From positions 124,001 through 188,000 of the forward strand of contig NZ_JBJJBQ010000002.1 of NCBI RefSeq assembly GCF_045446075.1: DNA of 64,000 nucleotides. The letters run 5' to 3'. The position numbers and the translations under genes are program-made. Under the pieces are notes generated by a model, which was not told where the DNA came from, did no database searches, and saw only the letters and a program-made list of their open reading frames with translations. This DNA comes from Flavisericum labens (GTDB lineage Bacteria > Bacteroidota > Bacteroidia > Flavobacteriales > Flavobacteriaceae). Within the stretch, counting starts at the first letter, position 1. Each line of letters starts with the position of its first letter. Shown here in pieces: positions 26,455 through 35,738 of the stretch.

Positions 26455-26520
26455 AATAGTAAGCAGTCGCAGTTAGCAGTTTATGTTAGATACTGAATAC
26501 TGAGACTGAGACTGAAAACT
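26455..26520. repeat. Degenerate short-unit repeat in the rpoB-rpoC spacer
   Basis: The 75-bp spacer holds CAGTCGCAGTTAGCAGTTT followed by repeated ACTGA units (ACTGAATACTGAGACTGAG and on). The units resemble the ACTGAATACTGAA-type string at about 58010. It is non-coding in all useful frames. Confidence 0.55.
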
Positions 26521-26527
26521 TAAGAAA

Positions 26528-29500
26528 ATGGCAAGAAAACAAGATAAAAATACAGTAAAGAGGTTTAATAAAATCTCAATTGGTTTAGCATCACCAGAGT
26601 CTATTTTAGCAGAGTCAAGAGGTGAGGTTTTAAAACCAGAGACTATCAATTACCGTACTCACAAACCAGAACGCGATGGTTTGTTCTGTGAGCGTATATT
26701 CGGTCCTGTAAAGGATTACGAGTGTGCTTGCGGTAAGTACAAGAGAATTCGTTATAAAGGTATTGTTTGCGACCGTTGTGGAGTAGAGGTTACCGAAAAG
26801 AAAGTTCGTAGAGATAGAGTTGGGCACATAAATCTAGTAGTTCCTGTAGCGCATATTTGGTATTTCCGTTCTTTACCAAACAAAATAGGTTATTTATTGG
26901 GCTTACCATCTAAGAAATTAGATATGATTATTTACTACGAGCGTTATGTAGTAATTCAACCAGGTAATGCTAAAAATGAAGAAGGTGATCCGTTGCAAAA
27001 AATGGATTTCCTTACAGAGGAAGAATACTTAAATATTCTTGAATCCCTACCGCAAGAGAACCAATATTTAGATGATTCAGACCCTAACAAGTTTTTGGCT
27101 AAAATGGGGGCTGAATGTTTAATCGAGTTATTGGAAAGAATCGATTTGCAGGCATTGTCCTACGAGTTGCGTCATAAGGCAAACACTGAAACGTCTAAAC
27201 AACGTAAAACAGAAGCGTTGAAACGTTTACAAGTGGTGGAGGCTTTACGTGAGTCTAATCAAAATAGAGAAAATAGACCAGAGTGGATGATTATGAAGGT
27301 TATTCCTATCATCCCACCAGAATTGCGTCCGTTAGTGCCGTTAGATGGTGGTCGATTTGCAACTTCAGATTTAAATGACTTATACCGTCGTGTGATTATC
27401 CGTAACAACCGTCTTAAAAGATTGGTTGAAATAAAAGCTCCAGAAGTAATTTTACGTAATGAAAAACGTATGCTTCAAGAGTCTGTGGATTCTTTATTCG
27501 ATAATACTCGTAAGTCATCAGCGGTAAAAACCGATTCTAACAGACCGTTAAAATCGTTATCCGATTCACTTAAAGGTAAGCAAGGGCGTTTCCGTCAAAA
27601 CTTACTTGGTAAGCGTGTGGATTATTCGGCGCGTTCGGTAATTGTTGTTGGTCCAGAATTAAAATTACACGAATGCGGATTGCCCAAAAACATGGCAGCC
27701 GAGCTTTACAAACCTTTTGTAATTAGAAAGTTAATTGAAAGAGGTATTGTTAAGACGGTAAAATCTGCAAAGAAAATTATAGATAAAAGAGAGCCAGTGG
27801 TTTGGGATATCTTGGAAAATGTTCTTAAAGGACATCCAGTATTGCTAAACCGTGCGCCTACGCTTCACCGTTTGGGTATACAAGCGTTCCAACCTAAGTT
27901 AATCGAGGGGAAAGCTATTCAATTACACCCATTAGTGTGTACAGCATTTAACGCCGATTTTGATGGTGACCAAATGGCGGTACATTTACCACTTGGGCCG
28001 GAAGCTATTTTAGAATGTCAATTATTAATGTTGGCTTCTCATAACATCCTTAATCCAGCAAATGGATCTCCTGTAACGGTACCTTCTCAAGACATGGTTC
28101 TTGGTCTTTATTATATGACTAAAGAGCGTAAATCTACACCTGAAGTGTCAATTCAAGGTGAAGGCTTAACGTTCTATTCTCCAGAAGAGGTAGAAATTGC
28201 TTTCAACGAAAAGCGTGTTGACTTAAATGCAAGTATCAAGGTTCGTACTATTGATATTAACGAAGAAGGCAAACTTGATAGAATGATTGTTGAAACCACG
28301 GTTGGTAGAGTTTTATTTAACCAACACGTGCCTCAAGCTGCAGGTTTCATTAATAAAGTGTTGAATAAGAAATCGTTACGCGATATTATTGGAGATATTT
28401 TAAAAGTAACTTCTGTACCAGAAACAGCAGATTTCTTAGATGCGATTAGAACCTTAGGTTTTAAATTCGCATTCCAAGGTGGTCTTTCATTCAGTTTAGG
28501 TGATATTATTATTCCACCAGAAAAACAAAGTATGATTGATAAAGCCAATGGTTTAGTTGACGGTATTACCGGAAACTATAACATGGGACTTATCACTAAC
28601 AACGAGCGTTACAATCAGGTTATTGATATATGGACTTCTACAAATGCTGAATTGACGGAATTGTCAATGAAACGTATTCGTGAAGACCAACAAGGATTTA
28701 ACTCGGTGTTTATGATGCTTGATTCTGGAGCTCGTGGATCTAAAGAACAGATTCGTCAGCTTACCGGTATGCGTGGTTTGATGGCAAAACCAAAAAAATC
28801 TAATGCTGGTGGTGGAGAGATTATTGAAAACCCAATTCTTTCTAACTTTAAAGAAGGTCTTTCAATTTTAGAATATTTTATCTCTACTCACGGTGCACGT
28901 AAAGGTCTTGCCGATACCGCACTTAAGACAGCCGATGCGGGTTATTTAACACGTCGTTTGGTTGATGTATCTCAAGATGTTATTATCAATTCTGAAGATT
29001 GTGGTACATTGAGAGGTGTTGAAGTTGAGCCATTGAAGAAGAATGATGAAGTTGTTGAAACTTTACAAGAAAGAATAGTTGGTCGTGTATCATTAAATGA
29101 TGTACACAACCCATTAACTGATGAATTATTGGTTTCTTCTGGTCAATTAATTAGTGATACTATTGCGAAAAACATCCAAGCTTCTCCTTTAGATAGAGTT
29201 GAAGTGCGTTCTCCTTTAACTTGTGAAGCCTTACAAGGTATTTGTTCTAAATGTTACGGACGTAACTTAGCCACAGGTAAAATGGTACAACGTGGTGAAG
29301 CTGTTGGAGTAGTGGCTGCTCAATCTATTGGTGAGCCAGGTACACAGCTTACATTACGTACGTTCCACGTAGGTGGTATTGCAGGAAACATTTCAGAAGA
29401 TAACAAGTTGGTTGTTAAGTTTGACGGTGTTGCCGAAATAGAAGATTTAAAAACAGTTAAAGGTAAAGACGGTGACGGGAATGAGGTAGAAATCGTTATT

Positions 29501-30829
29501 TCTAGAACTTCTGAACTTAAACTGGTAGATAAGAAAACAGGTATTGTTTTAAGTAACAATAACATTCCTTATGGTTCTTTCTTACATATTAAAAATGGAC
29601 AAGAATTATCAAAAGGAGATGTTGTTTGTACTTGGGATCCTTATAACGGTGTAATTATTTCAGAATTTGCTGGTAAAGTAAAATATGAAAATATCGAGCA
29701 AGGTGTAACATACCAAGTAGAGATTGATGAGCAAACTGGTTTCCAAGAGAAAGTAATTTCAGAATCTAGAAATAAAAAGCTTATCCCAACGCTTCATATT
29801 GAAGATTCTAAGGGAGAAACCATACGTTCGTACAATTTACCAGTAGGTGCTCACTTAATGATTGATGACGGAGAAAAAATTAAAGTTGGTAAAATCTTAG
29901 TAAAAATACCTCGTAAATCTGCTAAAGCTGGTGATATTACTGGTGGTTTACCTCGTGTTACAGAGTTATTCGAAGCACGTAACCCATCAAATCCTGCTGT
30001 AGTAAGTGAAATTGACGGTGTGGTTTCTTTCGGAAAAATTAAGAGAGGTAACCGTGAGATAATTGTAGAATCTAAATTAGGTGAGGTTAAAAAATACTTG
30101 GTAAAATTATCTAATCAAATTCTTGTTCAAGAGAATGATTATGTAAAAGCTGGTATGCCTTTATCTGATGGTTCTATTACGCCAAACGATATTTTGAATA
30201 TCAAGGGACCTTCAGCAGTACAACAATACTTAGTTAACGAAGTACAAGAAGTATATCGTTTACAAGGTGTAAAAATCAATGACAAGCACTTTGAGGTTGT
30301 GGTAAGACAGATGATGCGTAAAGTTAGAATCATTGATTCTGGCGATACCATCTTCTTAGAGGACCAATTAGCTCATAAAGCAGATTTTATTAAGGAGAAT
30401 GATGATATCTTCGGAATGAAAGTAGTAGAGGATGCTGGTGATTCTGAAAATCTTAAAGCTGGTCAAATAATTTCGCCTCGCGAATTAAGAGATGAAAACT
30501 CTATTTTACGTAGAGAAGATAAGCAACTCGTGGTAGCGAGAGATGCCCAGCCTGCAACGGCAACGCCAATACTGCAAGGTATTACGAGAGCATCGCTTCA
30601 AACCAAGTCATTTATTTCTGCGGCATCCTTCCAGGAAACCACTAAAGTACTTAACGAAGCAGCGGTAGCTGGTAAGGTTGATACTTTAGAAGGCTTGAAA
30701 GAAAATGTAATTGTTGGTCATAGAATTCCAGCAGGTACAGGAATGAGAAGATATTCTGATATTATTGTCGGCTCAAAAGAAGAGTTTGATGAAATGATGC
30801 AGGTTAAACAAGAGTTGAATTATAACTAA
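26528..30829 (+). CDS. rpoC: RNA polymerase subunit beta'
   Basis: A 1433-residue protein. The N-terminal zinc-binding CACGKYKRIRYKGIVCDRCG, the catalytic NADFDGDQMAVH (three Mg-binding Asp), the bridge helix and trigger loop region with GARGSKEQIRQLTGMRGLM, and the second zinc site CEALQGICSKCYG are all present. The C-terminus is RRYSDIIVGSKEEFDEMM. The insertion between about 950 and 1130 is usual for the group. A strong terminator follows at 30868. Confidence 0.97.
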   Translation: MARKQDKNTVKRFNKISIGLASPESILAESRGEVLKPETINYRTHKPERDGLFCERIFGPVKDYECACGKYKRIRYKGIVCDRCGVEVTEKKVRRDRVGHINLVVPVAHIWYFRSLPNKIGYLLGLPSKKLDMIIYYERYVVIQPGNAKNEEGDPLQKMDFLTEEEYLNILESLPQENQYLDDSDPNKFLAKMGAECLIELLERIDLQALSYELRHKANTETSKQRKTEALKRLQVVEALRESNQNRENRPEWMIMKVIPIIPPELRPLVPLDGGRFATSDLNDLYRRVIIRNNRLKRLVEIKAPEVILRNEKRMLQESVDSLFDNTRKSSAVKTDSNRPLKSLSDSLKGKQGRFRQNLLGKRVDYSARSVIVVGPELKLHECGLPKNMAAELYKPFVIRKLIERGIVKTVKSAKKIIDKREPVVWDILENVLKGHPVLLNRAPTLHRLGIQAFQPKLIEGKAIQLHPLVCTAFNADFDGDQMAVHLPLGPEAILECQLLMLASHNILNPANGSPVTVPSQDMVLGLYYMTKERKSTPEVSIQGEGLTFYSPEEVEIAFNEKRVDLNASIKVRTIDINEEGKLDRMIVETTVGRVLFNQHVPQAAGFINKVLNKKSLRDIIGDILKVTSVPETADFLDAIRTLGFKFAFQGGLSFSLGDIIIPPEKQSMIDKANGLVDGITGNYNMGLITNNERYNQVIDIWTSTNAELTELSMKRIREDQQGFNSVFMMLDSGARGSKEQIRQLTGMRGLMAKPKKSNAGGGEIIENPILSNFKEGLSILEYFISTHGARKGLADTALKTADAGYLTRRLVDVSQDVIINSEDCGTLRGVEVEPLKKNDEVVETLQERIVGRVSLNDVHNPLTDELLVSSGQLISDTIAKNIQASPLDRVEVRSPLTCEALQGICSKCYGRNLATGKMVQRGEAVGVVAAQSIGEPGTQLTLRTFHVGGIAGNISEDNKLVVKFDGVAEIEDLKTVKGKDGDGNEVEIVISRTSELKLVDKKTGIVLSNNNIPYGSFLHIKNGQELSKGDVVCTWDPYNGVIISEFAGKVKYENIEQGVTYQVEIDEQTGFQEKVISESRNKKLIPTLHIEDSKGETIRSYNLPVGAHLMIDDGEKIKVGKILVKIPRKSAKAGDITGGLPRVTELFEARNPSNPAVVSEIDGVVSFGKIKRGNREIIVESKLGEVKKYLVKLSNQILVQENDYVKAGMPLSDGSITPNDILNIKGPSAVQQYLVNEVQEVYRLQGVKINDKHFEVVVRQMMRKVRIIDSGDTIFLEDQLAHKADFIKENDDIFGMKVVEDAGDSENLKAGQIISPRELRDENSILRREDKQLVVARDAQPATATPILQGITRASLQTKSFISAASFQETTKVLNEAAVAGKVDTLEGLKENVIVGHRIPAGTGMRRYSDIIVGSKEEFDEMMQVKQELNYN

Positions 30830-30837
30830 AAATGCTA

Positions 30838-30857
30838 ATTCCTGCGAAGGCAGGAAT
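30838..30857. repeat. Short palindromic intergenic repeat
   Basis: ATTCCTGC/GCAGGAAT with loop GAAG, directly after rpoC. It has the same plan as the element at 6960. Confidence 0.6.
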
Positions 30858-30867
30858 CTTTAAAATA

Positions 30868-30903
30868 AAAGCCTTCATGTATATTTTACTTGAAGGCTTT
30901 TTT
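30868..30903 (+). terminator. Intrinsic terminator after rpoC
   Basis: AAAGCCTTCA pairs with TGAAGGCTTT, 13-nt loop, and a run of six T. It ends the ribosomal/RNA polymerase operon. Confidence 0.85.
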
Positions 30904-30922
30904 ATATTAAAACATTAGAATT

Positions 30923-31240
30923 ATGGCAGACGAAAAAGAAAAACCAAAGCAAGGACAAATTAATATAGAACTTGACGAAAAGGTAGCTGAGGGAACGTAT
31001 TCCAATTTGGCTATCATTAATCATTCAGTTTCAGAGTTTGTGGTTGACTTTGTAAATATTATGCCTGGCGTACCTAAAAATAAGGTAAAGTCTAGAATAA
31101 TATTAACACCACAGCACGCTAAACGTTTATTAAAAGCTTTGAGTGATAATGTTTCTAGGTTTGAAAATGCTCATGGTGAGATTAAAGATTACGAGCAGCC
31201 ACCAATACCACTAAATTTTGGTCCAACTGGTCAAGCTTAA
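30923..31240 (+). CDS. DUF3467 protein
   Basis: A 105-residue acidic protein with the DUF3467 landmarks INIELDEKVAEGTYSNLAII, EFVVDFVNIMPG and VKSRIILTPQHAKRLLKAL. The family is widespread next to rpoC in Bacteroidota and has no assigned function. It lies 20 bp after the rpoC terminator hairpin, so it may be transcribed by readthrough or from its own promoter. Confidence 0.9.
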   Translation: MADEKEKPKQGQINIELDEKVAEGTYSNLAIINHSVSEFVVDFVNIMPGVPKNKVKSRIILTPQHAKRLLKALSDNVSRFENAHGEIKDYEQPPIPLNFGPTGQA

Positions 31241-31242
31241 AA

Positions 31243-31286
31243 AAATAATAAAAAGCCTTTGTTTAAACAAAGGCTTTTTATTATTT
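31243..31286. terminator. Bidirectional terminator, 44-bp perfect palindrome
   Basis: The core AAAAAGCCTTTG/CAAAGGCTTTTT is flanked by AATAAT/ATTATT and the loop TTTAAA is itself symmetric. It lies between convergent genes and its right arm overlaps the stop codon of the ferredoxin-like gene. Confidence 0.85.
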
Positions 31287-31526
31287 ACTGACTAGACTAA
31301 GTTCTAGTTTTTTCTTTAAATGAAACTTTAAAGCACCGGAGGGGCATCGTTTCACTTGTTGCTTTATTCTATCGGTTGAAGCTCCGTTAAGGTCTACCCA
31401 AGGTATTACTGAGTTCATAAATACTTCAGAAAGTTCTTTGGCACATTTACAAGAAAGTGTGCAAACGATTGGGTCGTAGGTTACAGTAATTTCTTCATTA
31501 CTAAATTTTTTCGCATTAATTTTCAT
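31281..31526 (-). CDS. Divergent 4Fe-4S mono-cluster protein (Fer4_19)
   Basis: An 81-residue protein matching the Fer4_19 family: EITVTYDPIVCTLSCKCAKE, then SEVFMNSVIPWVDLNGASTD and the C-terminal CPSGALKFHLKKK. Family cysteines are present in the first segment (C22, C26, C28) and the CPSG segment. It probably carries an Fe-S cluster for electron transfer. The stop codon lies in the terminator palindrome. Confidence 0.8.
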   Translation of the reverse strand: MKINAKKFSNEEITVTYDPIVCTLSCKCAKELSEVFMNSVIPWVDLNGASTDRIKQQVKRCPSGALKFHLKKKLELSLVSK

Positions 31527-31660
31527 AGTTTAATCAATTTGGGGGTTGATTTAGTTGGTATCTAAAGTTAATCACACTTTCAATTAGAAAATCAAAAAAT
31601 CGTTTAAAAATCAAAAAAAATGGTTGAAAAGTATAAATTTCGATGAAATACGTCTTGGTT

Positions 31661-33250
31661 TTAACTAAATTCCGAAACAAAATGAAATGTTATACTTGGG
31701 TATTTTTGTTGGCTCATTTGCAAAGAAAATGGCGAATCAGATAAAAAAACGAGCTGACCTCTTTTGTCTTTTGCCAAGAAACGCTGCTTTACCCTCAAAA
31801 AGTCTTTAAATTCATCACTTTTCTCGTCTTCAGTCTCAATCCAACAGGCTTTATAAACGTTTAGATTTTCATACGTGCATTTAGCACCGTATTCGTGTTC
31901 TAATCTATATTGGATGACTTCATATTGAAGCGCTCCCACCGTACCTATAACTTTACGACCATTAAGGTCTAAGGTGAACAATTGCGCCACACCTTCATCC
32001 ATTAATTGGTCAATGCCTTTATTTAACTGTTTTGATTTTAACGGATCGGCGTTATTGATATATCTAAAATGCTCTGGCGAAAAACTAGGGATTCCTTTGT
32101 AATTTATTTCCTCTCCTTCGGTTAAGGTGTCACCGATTTTAAAATTCCCTGTATCATGTAAACCTACAATATCACCGGGATAAGACACATCTACAATTTC
32201 TTTTTTTTCTGCAAAGAAAGCATTTGGGCTTGAAAATTTAAGATTTTTGTTGTGCCTAACATGCAAATAAGGCTTATTCCTTTCAAATTTTCCAGATACT
32301 ATTTTTATAAAGGCCAATCGGTCGCGATGATTAGGGTCCATATTGGCATGGATTTTAAAAACAAAGCCAGTAAACTTATCTTCGTTGGGTTCAACCAGTC
32401 GTTCTTCACTTTGTTTTGGTCTGGGTTTAGGAGCGATTTCCACAAAACAATCCAATAACTCTCTAACACCAAAATTGTTTAATGCCGAACCAAAAAATAC
32501 GGGTTGTTGGTTTCCTTGTAAATACTCATCTTTATTAAAATCAGGGTAAATACCCTCAACTAATTCAATTTCTTCTCTTAATGTGTCAGCTGCTTTTTCT
32601 CCAACTAAATCATCAAGTTCTGATGATGATAAATCAGATATCTCAATGGTTTCTTCAATGTCTTTTCGGCTGTCACCACTAAATAGGTTAACGTTTTTCT
32701 CCCAAAGATTGTAAATGCCTTTAAAGTCGTAACCCATACCTATGGGGAAACTTAAAGGAACGACTTTCAATCCTAACTTTTGCTCAATTTCATCTAACAG
32801 GTCAAAAGCGTCTTTTCCTTCCCGATCTAATTTGTTAATGAAAACAATCATGGGGATATTACGCATACGGCAAACTTCAACGAGCTTTTCCGTTTGTTCC
32901 TCAACCCCTTTCGCAACATCAATAACAACAATAACGCTATCAACAGCCGTAAGTGTTCTAAAGGTGTCCTCAGCAAAATCTTTATGGCCAGGCGTATCGA
33001 GAATGTTAATTTTTATGCCGTCATATTCAAAAGCCAAAACGGAAGTCGCTACCGAAATACCACGTTGACGTTCAATTTCCATAAAGTCACTGGTGGCACC
33101 TTTTTTTATTTTATTGCTTTTTACAGCACCTGCCTCTTGTATGGCACCACCAAAAAGTAATAGTTTTTCGGTAAGTGTGGTCTTTCCGGCATCGGGGTGC
33201 GAAATGATACCAAAAGTTCGTCTACGTTGTATTTCCTTTAAAAAGTTCAT
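31661..33250 (-). CDS. prfC: Peptide chain release factor 3
   Basis: The start is the ATG at 33248-33250 (MNFLKEIQRRRTFGIISHPD), giving 529 residues. G1 is SHPDAGKTT, G3 is DTPGHKDFAED and G4 is FINKLDREG; RGISVATSV is the switch I region. RF3 recycles RF1/RF2 from the ribosome after termination. A TTG start 24 bp earlier is less likely. The gene is monocistronic and divergent from idi. Confidence 0.95.
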   Translation of the reverse strand: MNFLKEIQRRRTFGIISHPDAGKTTLTEKLLLFGGAIQEAGAVKSNKIKKGATSDFMEIERQRGISVATSVLAFEYDGIKINILDTPGHKDFAEDTFRTLTAVDSVIVVIDVAKGVEEQTEKLVEVCRMRNIPMIVFINKLDREGKDAFDLLDEIEQKLGLKVVPLSFPIGMGYDFKGIYNLWEKNVNLFSGDSRKDIEETIEISDLSSSELDDLVGEKAADTLREEIELVEGIYPDFNKDEYLQGNQQPVFFGSALNNFGVRELLDCFVEIAPKPRPKQSEERLVEPNEDKFTGFVFKIHANMDPNHRDRLAFIKIVSGKFERNKPYLHVRHNKNLKFSSPNAFFAEKKEIVDVSYPGDIVGLHDTGNFKIGDTLTEGEEINYKGIPSFSPEHFRYINNADPLKSKQLNKGIDQLMDEGVAQLFTLDLNGRKVIGTVGALQYEVIQYRLEHEYGAKCTYENLNVYKACWIETEDEKSDEFKDFLRVKQRFLAKDKRGQLVFLSDSPFSLQMSQQKYPSITFHFVSEFS

Positions 33251-33363
33251 AATGTTTTTGCAAATGGGTTGCAAAGATAATATTTATAGTTCATTAAGAA
33301 ATATAACTTATACCATCATTTTAATTTTCTAATTATAAATAAGGGTTTTAAAAATTTACTTGG

Positions 33364-33371
33364 TATTTTTG
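33364..33371 (+). promoter_or_regulatory. Candidate -7 element just before idi
   Basis: TATTTTTG matches TAnnTTTG and ends 7 bp before the ATG at 33379, giving a leader of only a few nucleotides. No clear -33 element is seen. Confidence 0.35.
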
Positions 33372-33378
33372 TTTGACT

Positions 33379-33903
33379 ATGACAGAAGAAAAAGTAATAT
33401 TAGTTAACGAAAAGGATGAACAAATTGGCTTAATGCCCAAAATGGAAGCGCACGAAAAGGCGCTTTTACATCGCGCATTTTCAGTGTTTGTGTTTAACGA
33501 TAAAAATGAATTGATGATTCAACAGCGGGCATTGGGCAAGTACCACTCTCCAGGCTTATGGACCAACACTTGTTGTAGTCACCAAAGAGATGGTGAGAGT
33601 AATATTCAAGCCGGAAAACGCCGCTTAATGGAAGAAATGGGGTTTGTAACCGATTTGGAAGAATCCATTTCATTTATTTACAAAGCGCCTTTTGATAACG
33701 GTTTAACAGAGCATGAGTATGACCATATTTTATTGGGAAAGTACAATGGAGAACCCAACATCAATCCAGATGAAGTAGCTAGCTGGAATTGGGTAACTCT
33801 AGATGATGTTAAAACCGATATTGTTGAGAATCCTCAGCACTATACGGCGTGGTTTAAAGTTATTTTTGATAAATTCTACCAACATATAAACATAAATTCA
33901 TGA
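33379..33903 (+). CDS. idi: Isopentenyl-diphosphate delta-isomerase, type I
   Basis: The start is ATG 33379 (MTEEKVILVN), 174 residues; the TTG two codons earlier is unlikely. It is a Nudix-fold enzyme with the type I motif TNTCCSHQ (62-69, catalytic Cys66) and EHEYDH (111-116, catalytic Glu). It interconverts IPP and DMAPP for isoprenoid synthesis. It overlaps queD by 4 bp (ATGA). Confidence 0.93.
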   Translation: MTEEKVILVNEKDEQIGLMPKMEAHEKALLHRAFSVFVFNDKNELMIQQRALGKYHSPGLWTNTCCSHQRDGESNIQAGKRRLMEEMGFVTDLEESISFIYKAPFDNGLTEHEYDHILLGKYNGEPNINPDEVASWNWVTLDDVKTDIVENPQHYTAWFKVIFDKFYQHININS

Positions 33904-34313
33904 AAGTTACGGTGAGTAGAAAGGCGCATTTTAATGCGGCGCATAGGTTATATCGAAAAGATTGGAGCCATGAAAAAAATGATGAAGTTTTCGGTAAATG
34001 CAACAACCCCAATTATCATGGCCATAACTATGAGCTTGTTGTTAGCGTAACGGGGTTAATTGATAAAGAAACTGGCTACGTTATCGATATGAAGATTTTA
34101 AAGGACATTATTAAATCTGAAGTTGAAGATGCCTTTGATCATAAAAACTTAAACCTCGAAGTCTCAGAGTTTAGGACTTTAAACCCCACGGCCGAAAATA
34201 TTGCCGTAGTGATATATAATAAAATAAAACCAAAACTAAAGGAACAGTTAGACCTTGAAATAACGCTTTACGAAACACCTCGAAATTTTGTAACCTTTTC
34301 GGGAGAACAGTAA
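33900..34313 (+). CDS. queD: 6-carboxytetrahydropterin synthase (QueD/PTPS family)
   Basis: A 137-residue PTPS-fold enzyme. Zinc ligands are H15 (FNAAHRLY), H40 and H42 (NYHGHNYEL); catalytic Cys34 is in GKCNNP. It converts dihydroneopterin triphosphate to a 6-carboxy or 6-pyruvoyl tetrahydropterin, the first committed step to queuosine in the QueD case. QueD versus PTPS cannot be settled from this alone. It is coupled to idi by a 4-bp overlap and precedes manA by 11 bp. Confidence 0.85.
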   Translation: MKVTVSRKAHFNAAHRLYRKDWSHEKNDEVFGKCNNPNYHGHNYELVVSVTGLIDKETGYVIDMKILKDIIKSEVEDAFDHKNLNLEVSEFRTLNPTAENIAVVIYNKIKPKLKEQLDLEITLYETPRNFVTFSGEQ

Positions 34314-34324
34314 AAAATAGTATT

Positions 34325-35296
34325 ATGCCAAATCAATTATACCCATTAAAATTTAACCCTATTTTAAAAGATAAAATTTGGGGTGGTCAAAAATTAAAGA
34401 CCATTCTCAATAAAAAAGCAGATTTACCAAATATGGGAGAAAGCTGGGAAATAAGTGATGTTGAGGGTGATACCTCGATTGTTAATAATGGTAAATTTGA
34501 AGGGAAATCACTAAAGGAACTGTTAGAAACATTAAAAGGCAACTTAATAGGTGAAAAGAATTATAAAGTTTTTGGTAATAAATTTCCGCTCTTAATTAAG
34601 TTCATTGACGCTAAACAAGATTTATCCATTCAATTACACCCCAACGATGAGTTGGCAGAAAAACGCCATAATTCCTTCGGGAAAACAGAAATGTGGTATG
34701 TGTTTCAGGCCGATGAAGGGTCTAATTTAATAGTTGGTTTCAACCAAAAAGTGACACCAGAAAAATATTTAAAGCATCTTGAGCATAAAACCCTTACCGA
34801 AATTCTAAACTTCGATAAGGTGAAAAAGGGAGATACATATTTTATTGAAGTAGGTAGGGTACATGCCATAGGTGCCGGGGTAATGGTCGCCGAAATACAA
34901 CAAACCAGTGATATTACTTACCGTGTTTATGATTGGGACCGTGTTGACGACCAAGGTAACGAACGCGAACTCCATAACGATTTGGCCATCGATGCCATAA
35001 ATTTTGATATGCCAGATAACTTTAGGGTAAATTATTCAAAAACGCCTAACCAGTCCAATGAAATGGTGAGCTGCCCGTATTTTACAACCAATTATTTGGA
35101 TGTATCTGAACTTCTAAAAAAGCAAAATACGCAAGATTCGTTTTATATTTACATTTGTGTTGGTGGCGAAGCTAGCATCACAGCCAACGGTTTTTCTGAA
35201 AAAATTGTAAAAGGCGAAACATTACTGCTTCCGGCAGTAATAAAGGATTATGAAATACAGGCCGAACGCGCTAAATTATTAGAGGTATATGTATAG
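34325..35296 (+). CDS. manA: Mannose-6-phosphate isomerase, class I
   Basis: A 323-residue cupin enzyme of the short (Bacillus-type) class. Zinc ligands fit H105 (QLHPND), E122 (GKTEMWYV) and H180 (VGRVHAIGAG). It interconverts mannose-6-phosphate and fructose-6-phosphate, feeding GDP-mannose and glycan synthesis. It is the third gene of the idi-queD-manA group. Confidence 0.92.
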   Translation: MPNQLYPLKFNPILKDKIWGGQKLKTILNKKADLPNMGESWEISDVEGDTSIVNNGKFEGKSLKELLETLKGNLIGEKNYKVFGNKFPLLIKFIDAKQDLSIQLHPNDELAEKRHNSFGKTEMWYVFQADEGSNLIVGFNQKVTPEKYLKHLEHKTLTEILNFDKVKKGDTYFIEVGRVHAIGAGVMVAEIQQTSDITYRVYDWDRVDDQGNERELHNDLAIDAINFDMPDNFRVNYSKTPNQSNEMVSCPYFTTNYLDVSELLKKQNTQDSFYIYICVGGEASITANGFSEKIVKGETLLLPAVIKDYEIQAERAKLLEVYV

Positions 35297-35405
35297 ATAA
35301 ACCTAGCCTCAAACCATTCAAGTTTATACTTTAATTATTAAGTTAAACCATAACTATCCTGTTAATTAATTAACTATTTTTGTTTAAATTTTAAATAATA
35401 TAAAA

Positions 35406-35675
35406 ATGGCAAATGTTAGAGACCTAAAAAAAGATATAAATTATGTTTTAGGTGATATTATTGAAGCTGTATATGTTTGGGAGTTCTCAAACACAGACAA
35501 AGGCACAGAGAAAAGCGAAGCAATTATTGATGAGTCTATTGAGACTTTCGATGAACTTATGGCAAAGGTTAACTCTAAAACTATTGAAAACCCTAAATCG
35601 CATTTTAACGATGTAAGAAACGAGCTAGAGAGCAGAGGTAGGGCTTTAATAGAAAAAGTGAACAATCTGGGATAA
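35406..35675 (+). CDS. Small acidic conserved-type protein, unrecognised
   Basis: An 89-residue, predominantly helical, acidic protein (NVRDLKKDINYVLGDIIEAV and SIETFDELMAKVNSK segments), without signal peptide or cysteines. I do not assign a family. It has clear Flavobacterium-like codon use and precedes the second tRNA-Thr by 63 bp. It may be a small cytoplasmic regulator or structural protein; this is only a guess. Confidence 0.6.
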   Translation: MANVRDLKKDINYVLGDIIEAVYVWEFSNTDKGTEKSEAIIDESIETFDELMAKVNSKTIENPKSHFNDVRNELESRGRALIEKVNNLG

Positions 35676-35692
35676 TTTTTTTAGCGTATAGC

Positions 35693-35722
35693 TTGCAAAT
35701 ATGAATTTTGAGATTATATTTG
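35693..35722 (+). promoter_or_regulatory. Promoter of the second tRNA-Thr
   Basis: TTG (35693-35695), 19 bp, TATATTTG (35715-35722). The start region after it (CACCCGTTA) resembles that of the first tRNA promoter (CAGTCCGTTA). Confidence 0.7.
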
Positions 35723-35738
35723 CACCCGTTAAGTAAGC

